Below are positions 6,141-10,309 of a stretch of DNA of 10,309 nt, one piece after another. The notes beneath the pieces were generated by a model. The model worked only from the letters and a program-made list of their open reading frames with translations. It searched no databases and had not been told where the DNA came from. Position 1 is the first letter of the stretch. Each line of letters opens with the position of its first letter. The stretch is from Bryobacteraceae bacterium (GTDB taxonomy: Bacteria > Acidobacteriota > Terriglobia > Bryobacterales > Bryobacteraceae). The stretch lies in contig JASHQT010000474.1 in NCBI GenBank assembly GCA_030039005.1, positions 1 to 10,309 on the forward strand. The letters run 5' to 3'. The position numbers were made by a program, and so were the translations under genes.

Positions 6141-6830
6141 TTACGAGACTTTGGCGACTTGCGTCCTCTGGTTCGCGGTTTCGAGCAGCCCGTCGATAGA
6201 CGGCACGATCAACTGGCGGCGGCCCAGCCGGATCACGCCTTTACGGGCCAAGTGGTTCAAGGTGGTGGAAGTGGTCTCGCGCGTCGCGCCGATCAGGCTG
6301 GCCAACTCGCCCTGCGAGAGCGGGATCGAATAATCCACGCCGTTGGCTTTGGCGCCAAACGTTTTCGCCAGTTCCGCCAGGTAGTAAAGAATGCGATACT
6401 CGACGTCACGGAGGCACAGCAGCTCGACTTTTTTCTCTAATTGCCGCTTGCGCGCGGTCAGTATCCCGGAAATTTCGCGCCACAGCTCCGGATGCTGGTC
6501 GCAGGCGCGGAGAAAAACATCTTTTGGGATGACGTAAATCACGCCCTCCTGCAGCACTTCCGCTGCGATGGTGCGGGAGGGTTCGGTTCCCAGCGCCTGT
6601 TCTCCGAACAGCTCTCCTGCGGTCACAATTTGCAGGATAATCTCTTTGTTGTCTTCCCCGTGTTTATGGATTTTCACCAGCCCGGCCTCGAGGAAGAACA
6701 GGCAGTCCAATGGACTGCCCTCCGAGTACACGGTGGCAAACCGCCGATTCGGCGAGAATTTCGTGACGCCGTCCAGGTTGATCAATTCGCTCCGAACGAC
6801 GCTCGCGATCGATAAAGATTGCGCGCCCAT
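6141..6830 (-). CDS. Crp/Fnr-family transcriptional regulator
   Basis: A 229-residue one-component regulator. The N-terminal half (about 20-130) is a cyclic-nucleotide-binding beta-barrel with FGEQALGTEPSRTIAAEV (75-92); E77 and R86 align with the Glu and Arg that contact the cyclic nucleotide in E. coli CRP, so ligand binding is possible, although many family members respond to other signals. A long dimerisation helix follows (about 112-145). The C-terminal winged helix (about 171-210) reads LSQGELASLIGATRETTSTTLNHLARKGVIRLGRRQL, the standard Crp-type HTH with the recognition helix around ATRETTSTTL. There is no N-terminal cysteine cluster, so it is not an FNR iron-sulphur oxygen sensor. ATG 6830 follows AGGA only 3 bases upstream, unusually close. 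The gene is 60 bases downstream of the prephenate dehydrogenase gene on the same strand, with separate promoter-like DNA between. Targets unknown; nearby inverted repeats are candidates. Confidence 0.92.
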   Translation of the reverse strand: MGAQSLSIASVVRSELINLDGVTKFSPNRRFATVYSEGSPLDCLFFLEAGLVKIHKHGEDNKEIILQIVTAGELFGEQALGTEPSRTIAAEVLQEGVIYVIPKDVFLRACDQHPELWREISGILTARKRQLEKKVELLCLRDVEYRILYYLAELAKTFGAKANGVDYSIPLSQGELASLIGATRETTSTTLNHLARKGVIRLGRRQLIVPSIDGLLETANQRTQVAKVS

Positions 6831-6890
6831 TGATCCTGCCTATTATAGTCCGAACGTCAAGAGAATTGTCATATAAAATTCTAATGAACT
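6831..6890 (-). promoter_or_regulatory. AT-rich candidate promoter/operator for the Crp/Fnr gene
   Basis: This gap is strikingly AT-rich for the window: 14 of the 50 bases at 6841-6890 are G or C. On the minus strand TATAAT lies at 6847-6842, 11 bases before the ATG, with ATGACA at 6872-6867 as a possible -35 box (19-base spacing, a little long). TTGACG at 6860-6855 is only 7 bases from TATAAT and cannot pair with it. AGAATT (6862-6867) and AATTCT (6877-6882) form a 6-base inverted repeat with a 9-base spacer over the putative -35 region, a plausible autoregulatory operator. If the -10 is used, the transcript would have a leader of only about 4-5 bases. Confidence 0.4.
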
Positions 6891-7772
6891 TTAACTATCT
6901 TTCGAGAGCCCCGCTCTAGACGAGAGTCCTGGCCGGTCGCCGCGCAGTTGCGCGGCAAAGTGCGTCGCAGCGTCAAAGTGGCGTCGCAGGCCGTCGGTCC
7001 GCAGAGCGTCCCGGAAGCTCTCCAGCTTCGTGATGTAACTTGCCAGCGCCACGAGGATTAGATCCCGATTCGTAGCGAAAATGTCGCCCCAGATTTCATA
7101 TGAACTAAGGGCCAGCCGGGTACTATCGACCAGGGCCGGTCCATAGACGCCCGTTTGGGGCTCCGGACGGCCATCCAGCGTGGCCGCCAGCGCGGTCGCG
7201 GCCAGTTGCGGCAGGTGCGAGGTAAAGGCCACGGTGCGATCGTGTTCCTGCGCATCCAGGATCACCGGAAATGAGCCCAGCCGCGGGATCCAGGCCAGAA
7301 ACTCCCGTGCGGCGGGCGTCTCCAGCTCCTGGGGCGAACGCGGCGTCAGAACGTAGGGACGGCCTTGGAACAGATCCGCCTCGGCCGCTTCCACGCCGCG
7401 GCGCTCGCGACCGGCCATCGGGTGCCCGCCTAAGAACTGCGCTCGGGAAATTACCTGGCTCGCGTGCTCGACAATCCTTTGCTTGGTGCTGCCGGCGTCG
7501 GTAATCAGGACCCCGGGCCTTACCCAGGCATCGAGCTCGGCCAGGCAGTCGATGATGCGGCAAATCGGCTGCGCCAGATACACCAGATCGGCCTCGGCGG
7601 CCGCCTGAGGGGCGGGCAACGCTTCGTCGATGATTCCGGCGGCCAATGCTGCGCGAATGGTTTGATCCGAGCTGACGCCGATGATCCGGCCTGCAAAACC
7701 GGCTTTGCGCAGCGCGAGGGCGAAGGATCCGCCGATCAGCCCCACGCCGAAAATCGCGACTGTCTCCATCAT
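6891..7772 (-). CDS. tyrA: Prephenate dehydrogenase (tyrosine biosynthesis)
   Basis: A 293-residue NAD(P)-dependent enzyme that oxidatively decarboxylates prephenate to 4-hydroxyphenylpyruvate, the tyrosine precursor, in the cytoplasm; an arogenate-specific variant cannot be excluded from sequence alone. The N-terminal Rossmann domain has VAIFGVGLIGGS (5-16), then TDAGSTK (91-97), and GGHPMAGRE (115-123) with the catalytic-site histidine H117. The all-helical C-terminal dimerisation domain shows AQEHDR (174-179), SHLPQ (185-189) and DSTRLA (216-221). It is monofunctional: no chorismate mutase and no C-terminal ACT domain, so feedback control, if any, is not by an ACT domain here. Two tandem ATGs (7772, 7769) are possible starts; ribosome binding is weak, and the gene begins 6 bases after the DAHP synthase stop, indicating coupled translation in one operon with the first enzyme of the pathway. 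Confidence 0.93.
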   Translation of the reverse strand: MMETVAIFGVGLIGGSFALALRKAGFAGRIIGVSSDQTIRAALAAGIIDEALPAPQAAAEADLVYLAQPICRIIDCLAELDAWVRPGVLITDAGSTKQRIVEHASQVISRAQFLGGHPMAGRERRGVEAAEADLFQGRPYVLTPRSPQELETPAAREFLAWIPRLGSFPVILDAQEHDRTVAFTSHLPQLAATALAATLDGRPEPQTGVYGPALVDSTRLALSSYEIWGDIFATNRDLILVALASYITKLESFRDALRTDGLRRHFDAATHFAAQLRGDRPGLSSRAGLSKDS

Positions 7773-7778
7773 GCCGCG

Positions 7779-8810
7779 TTATACCGGTTGGACGTCCGCC
7801 ACGGTTCGGCCCACGGCGCGCGCGATCATGCGCAATTGGTCCATGAGCTCGCGGAATTGTTGCGGGAAAAGCGACTGCGCACCGTCGCTCAAGGCGTGGT
7901 CGGGATCAGGATGCACTTCCACCAGCAATCCATCGGCGCCGGCCGCTACCGCCGCTCGCGCCATCGGAAGTACTTTATCGCGGCGACCGGTGCCGTGCGA
8001 AGGATCGGCCAGAATGGGCAAATGGGAGAGCGACTTCACCACCGGGATGGCCGAAATGTCCATGGTGTTGCGCGTCGAGTTTTCAAATGTACGGATGCCG
8101 CGCTCGCACAGAATCACCTCGTAATTGCCGCCCGAAAGAATGTACTCAGCGCTGAGCAGCAATTCTTCGATAGTCGCGGAAATGCCGCGCTTGAGCAGGA
8201 TCGGCCGGCGCAGTTGGCCCAGTTCGCGCAGCAGATTGTAGTTCTGCATGTTGCGCGCGCCCACTTGCAGGATGTCGACATAATCCAGCATGAGCGGGAT
8301 CTGCGTCTGGTCCATCACTTCGCTCACCAGCAGCATATGATGGCGGTCGGCCGCTTCGCGCAGCAGCTTCAGCCCTTCTTCGCCCATCCCCTGGAAGCTG
8401 TAAGGCGAGGTGCGCGGTTTGAACGCGCCGCCGCGCAGCACCTTGGCGCCGGCCGAGGCCACCGCTTCGGCCACCTGATGGATCTGCTCGCGGTTTTCGA
8501 CGCTGCATGGCCCGGCCATCGCCACCACTTCGCCGCCGCCGATCTCCACATCACCAATCTTGATGATGGTTCCCGCGGGCTTGAAATGGCGGCTCGCGAG
8601 TTTATAGGGCGAGACAATGCGGTGGCATTCTTTGACCCCCGGCATGACCTCGAACTCGATGGGGTCGACGTCGCCCACCGGCCCCACCCCGCCGAGCACC
8701 GTGTGCTGCACGCCGGAAGAGCGGTGCACGATGAAGCCCATGGAGACCAGGCGGTCGATGACGTTTTGCGTCTGCGCCTCTTCGGCGCCTTCCTGCATGA
8801 CGACGAGCAT
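7779..8810 (-). CDS. aroF: 3-deoxy-7-phosphoheptulonate (DAHP) synthase, Thermotoga/Bacillus type with N-terminal ferredoxin-like domain
   Basis: A 343-residue enzyme that condenses phosphoenolpyruvate and erythrose 4-phosphate to DAHP, the entry step of the shikimate pathway. Residues 1 to about 70 form the ferredoxin-like regulatory domain (MLVVMQEGA..., ending HRIVSPYKLASR), which in Thermotoga maritima mediates tyrosine/phenylalanine feedback. The TIM barrel carries AGPCSVE (99-105), KPRTSPYSFQG (131-141), VGARNMQN (183-190), LLKRG (205-209), ILCERGIRTFE (233-243) and DPSH (269-272). The four metal ligands C102, H272, E298 and D309 match the Thermotoga positions. ATG 8810 has AGGG 8 bases upstream; the frame is closed by TAG at 8834-8832. 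It leads an operon with prephenate dehydrogenase, so committed carbon entry and the tyrosine branch are made together. The symbol aroF is used in the broad sense for this class. Confidence 0.96.
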   Translation of the reverse strand: MLVVMQEGAEEAQTQNVIDRLVSMGFIVHRSSGVQHTVLGGVGPVGDVDPIEFEVMPGVKECHRIVSPYKLASRHFKPAGTIIKIGDVEIGGGEVVAMAGPCSVENREQIHQVAEAVASAGAKVLRGGAFKPRTSPYSFQGMGEEGLKLLREAADRHHMLLVSEVMDQTQIPLMLDYVDILQVGARNMQNYNLLRELGQLRRPILLKRGISATIEELLLSAEYILSGGNYEVILCERGIRTFENSTRNTMDISAIPVVKSLSHLPILADPSHGTGRRDKVLPMARAAVAAGADGLLVEVHPDPDHALSDGAQSLFPQQFRELMDQLRMIARAVGRTVADVQPV

Positions 8811-8882
8811 GAAAATGACCCTGAGATTCCACTATATCTGAGCCACGGCCGGAAGAAGCGGGTACACTGGGGGATCGACACC
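8811..8882. promoter_or_regulatory. Divergent promoter region between the DAHP synthase and exosortase genes
   Basis: These 72 bases separate two head-to-head genes and must hold both start regions unless the exosortase gene is transcribed from within the neighbour. On the minus strand TATAGT (8836-8831) is a plausible -10 box for the aromatic operon, 20 bases before its ATG, with only a poor -35 (GCTTCT at 8859-8854). On the plus strand TATATC (8833-8838) overlaps it but also lacks a good -35. GGGGGA at 8869-8874 is the exosortase ribosome-binding site, 8 bases before its ATG. No riboswitch, T-box or leader-peptide structure was seen. Confidence 0.4.
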
Positions 8883-9680
8883 ATGCGCCGTGCGGTCGCC
8901 GTCCTCGCCATCGTTGCGCTGGCGCTCTGCTATGCGTCCACCATCGCCGGAATGGTGCACCAATGGTGGACCGATCAAGACATGGGCTACGCGTTTCTGG
9001 TGCCCGTCGTGATCGGCTGGATCGTGTGGCGCGAGCGAGGGCGCTGGAGCAAGCTGCCGGTGGAATGGAGCGCTTGGGGATTCGCATTGCTCGCGCTGGG
9101 TGCGGGACTGCAATTCGCCTCGGCGCTGGGTGCGGGATTGTTCGCCGGTTCGCTCGCGCTGGTTCTCTCAATTGCCGGTGTCGTGTTATGTCTGCTCGGC
9201 CGAGCCTGGCTGCGAGCGCTGGCGTTTCCATTGGCGCTCACGCTGTTCATGCTGCCCAAGCTGGCGATTGTGTACAACCAGGTCACGCTGCCATTGCAGC
9301 TTACGGCCACGCGCCTGGCAGGAGGCATCCTGTCGCTGGCCGGATTCATGGTGGTGCGCGACGGCGATATCCTGAACGTCTCAGGAAACAGCATCGCGGT
9401 GGTGGAAGCTTGCGACGGCATCCGTTACCTGCTGCCGCTCGCGTTTCTTGCGCTGGTTTTCGCTTACGGGGCCGGCGCTAGGCCATGGGTGCGCCTGGCG
9501 ATGCTGGCCACCGCCATCCCTACCGCGATCGTCGCGAACGCGCTGCGGGTGGCGTTTTCGGGATTGTCGCCCGCGCTGGCCGAGGGCACGCTGCACGCGC
9601 TGTTAGGTACGTGCATTTTCGTTCTGTGCCTGGGGCTCCTGGCTGCGGTTTACCGGCTGCTGGCGCTGGTCCCGAGCTAA
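8883..9680 (+). CDS. Exosortase/archaeosortase-family membrane transpeptidase
   Basis: A 265-residue polytopic inner-membrane protein with about eight hydrophobic segments. Exosortases are proposed cysteine transpeptidases that cut PEP-CTERM-type C-terminal sorting signals during export of surface or extracellular-matrix proteins, often with polysaccharide gene clusters. The catalytic triad can be placed: C177 in VVEACDGIRYLLPLA, R222 in VANALRVAF, and H238 in GTLHALLGT. The N-terminal DMGYAFLVPVVIGWIVWRER (33-52) corresponds to the family's HGFLVP region. In the usual EACSGIR motif the residue after Cys is Ser or Asn; here it is Asp. There is no C-terminal EpsI domain. ATG 8883 was chosen for its strong GGGGGA site 8 bases upstream; the frame stays open far upstream only because it lies opposite the aromatic genes. 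Its stop is 8 bases before the next gene, so the two are likely co-transcribed. No PEP-CTERM substrate is encoded within the window. Confidence 0.88.
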   Translation: MRRAVAVLAIVALALCYASTIAGMVHQWWTDQDMGYAFLVPVVIGWIVWRERGRWSKLPVEWSAWGFALLALGAGLQFASALGAGLFAGSLALVLSIAGVVLCLLGRAWLRALAFPLALTLFMLPKLAIVYNQVTLPLQLTATRLAGGILSLAGFMVVRDGDILNVSGNSIAVVEACDGIRYLLPLAFLALVFAYGAGARPWVRLAMLATAIPTAIVANALRVAFSGLSPALAEGTLHALLGTCIFVLCLGLLAAVYRLLALVPS

Positions 9681-9688
9681 AATCGGAT

Positions 9689-10309
9689 GTGCAAAATCCG
9701 GATGCGATCATCGTCGGCGCGGGGCACAACGGATTGGTGTGCGCCGCTTATCTGGCGCGGGCGGGGCGGCGCGTGCTGGTGCTGGAACGGCGCGAGCTGG
9801 TGGGCGGCTGCGCGGTCACCGAGGAAGTCTGGCCCGGCTACAAAGTTTCGACCGCCGCTTATCTGACCAGCCTGCTGCAGGAGCGCGTGATTCGCGACCT
9901 GGAGCTCGCGCGTTTCGGCTATCGCGTGGACGCCAAGGACCCGGCCTTTTTCTCGCCGTTTCCCGACGGGCGCCATTTGTTCATGTGGCAGGATCGCGCG
10001 AAAACACTGGCGGAGATCGCCAAATTTTCGCCGCGCGATGCCGCCGCATTTCCCTCCTATGAAGACCATTTGGAGCGGCTCTCCGAAGTCGTGGAAGGAT
10101 TGTTGCTGACCACTCCGCCCGAGTTTCCGCCGCAAGGCCTGGGCGATTTTGTGGATTATTTGAAGCTGGCGGGGAAAATGCGTGGATTGAGCGCCAAGGA
10201 AATCGTCGGGTTGGTGAAAATCTTCACGCAAAGCGCGGTCGAATTTCTGGATGAATGGTTCGAATCGGACGAAATCAAGGTGACGCTGGCGACCGACGGC
10301 GTGATTGGC
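9689..10309 (+). CDS. FAD/NAD(P)-dependent oxidoreductase, PYROXD2/phytoene-desaturase-like, N-terminal part (runs off right edge)
   Basis: The first 207 residues of a flavoprotein, cut by the window end. The N-terminus has a dinucleotide-binding fold, DAIIVGAGHNGLVCAAYLAR (5-24), followed by RRVLVLERRELVGGCAVTEE (27-46), where E33 would bind the FAD ribose and GGCA belongs to the GG-type motif of the phytoene desaturase/amine oxidase superfamily. GAGHNGL, the WPGYKVSTAAYL segment (48-59) and the later SAVEFLDEWFES fit the PYROXD2-like branch rather than true carotenoid desaturases (CrtI). Family members are about 520-550 residues, so over half is missing. The GTG start at 9689 is 8 bases after the exosortase stop; the frame is open further upstream, but that would overlap the exosortase gene. 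The ribosome site is weak, suggesting coupling. Substrate is unknown; no carotenoid gene is visible. Confidence 0.85.
   Translation, partial: MQNPDAIIVGAGHNGLVCAAYLARAGRRVLVLERRELVGGCAVTEEVWPGYKVSTAAYLTSLLQERVIRDLELARFGYRVDAKDPAFFSPFPDGRHLFMWQDRAKTLAEIAKFSPRDAAAFPSYEDHLERLSEVVEGLLLTTPPEFPPQGLGDFVDYLKLAGKMRGLSAKEIVGLVKIFTQSAVEFLDEWFESDEIKVTLATDGVIG

Noticed and set aside
7464..8882. Plus-strand open frame of 473 codons leading into the exosortase
   Set aside because: This stretch is antisense to tyrA and the DAHP synthase gene and low in hydrophobic structure; a strong ribosome site and ATG at 8883 mark the real exosortase start.
1..10309. CRISPR array, tRNA/rRNA, insertion sequence or prophage
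   Set aside because: No regularly spaced repeats, cloverleaf sequence, transposase, integrase or phage structural gene was seen; coding is nearly continuous.

Overview
The window is GC-rich, densely coded bacterial DNA, most likely from an Acidobacteriota genome of the Bryobacterales/Solibacter type. The main pointers are a secreted protein of the acidobacterial VWFA-related family (TIGR03436-like), an outer-membrane beta-barrel (so a diderm), an exosortase, and an intergenic repeat of a style I associate with Acidobacteria and Planctomycetes. The assignment rests on gene content only.

Minus strand, right to left. Positions 8810-6891 hold a two-gene aromatic amino acid operon: a Thermotoga-type DAHP synthase (first step of the shikimate pathway), then after 6 bases prephenate dehydrogenase (tyrosine branch). 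A Crp/Fnr-family regulator follows (6830-6141) behind a 60-base AT-rich gap with its own promoter-like motifs. Positions 6140-6002 are non-coding: a GC-rich hairpin/direct-repeat element abuts the regulator's stop codon, followed by small inverted repeats.

From 6001 down to the left edge runs a tightly packed minus-strand cluster: a small Omp85-like beta-barrel with one POTRA-like domain; a secreted DUF4390-like protein; an NtrY-like membrane histidine kinase; a secreted VWFA-related protein whose start overlaps the kinase's 3' end; an NtrX-like sigma-54-dependent response regulator; and the 5' part of a SagB/ThcOx-family flavin oxidoreductase that leaves the window. The last four junctions are 2 bases, a 23-base overlap, 5 bases and 23 bases, which suggests one transcript. 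The layout suggests a two-component system embedded with exported and outer-membrane proteins, plausibly sensing the envelope, but its signal and targets are not visible here.

Plus strand, right end. Divergent from the aromatic operon across 72 bases is an exosortase (8883-9680), a membrane cysteine protease/transpeptidase that processes sorting-signal proteins. Eight bases later begins a PYROXD2/phytoene-desaturase-like FAD oxidoreductase that runs off the right edge.

No tRNA, rRNA, CRISPR array, insertion sequence or phage gene was seen. The most interesting part is the barrel-DUF4390-NtrY-VWFA-NtrX-SagB cluster, especially the VWFA-like protein with a degenerate metal site placed between kinase and regulator.
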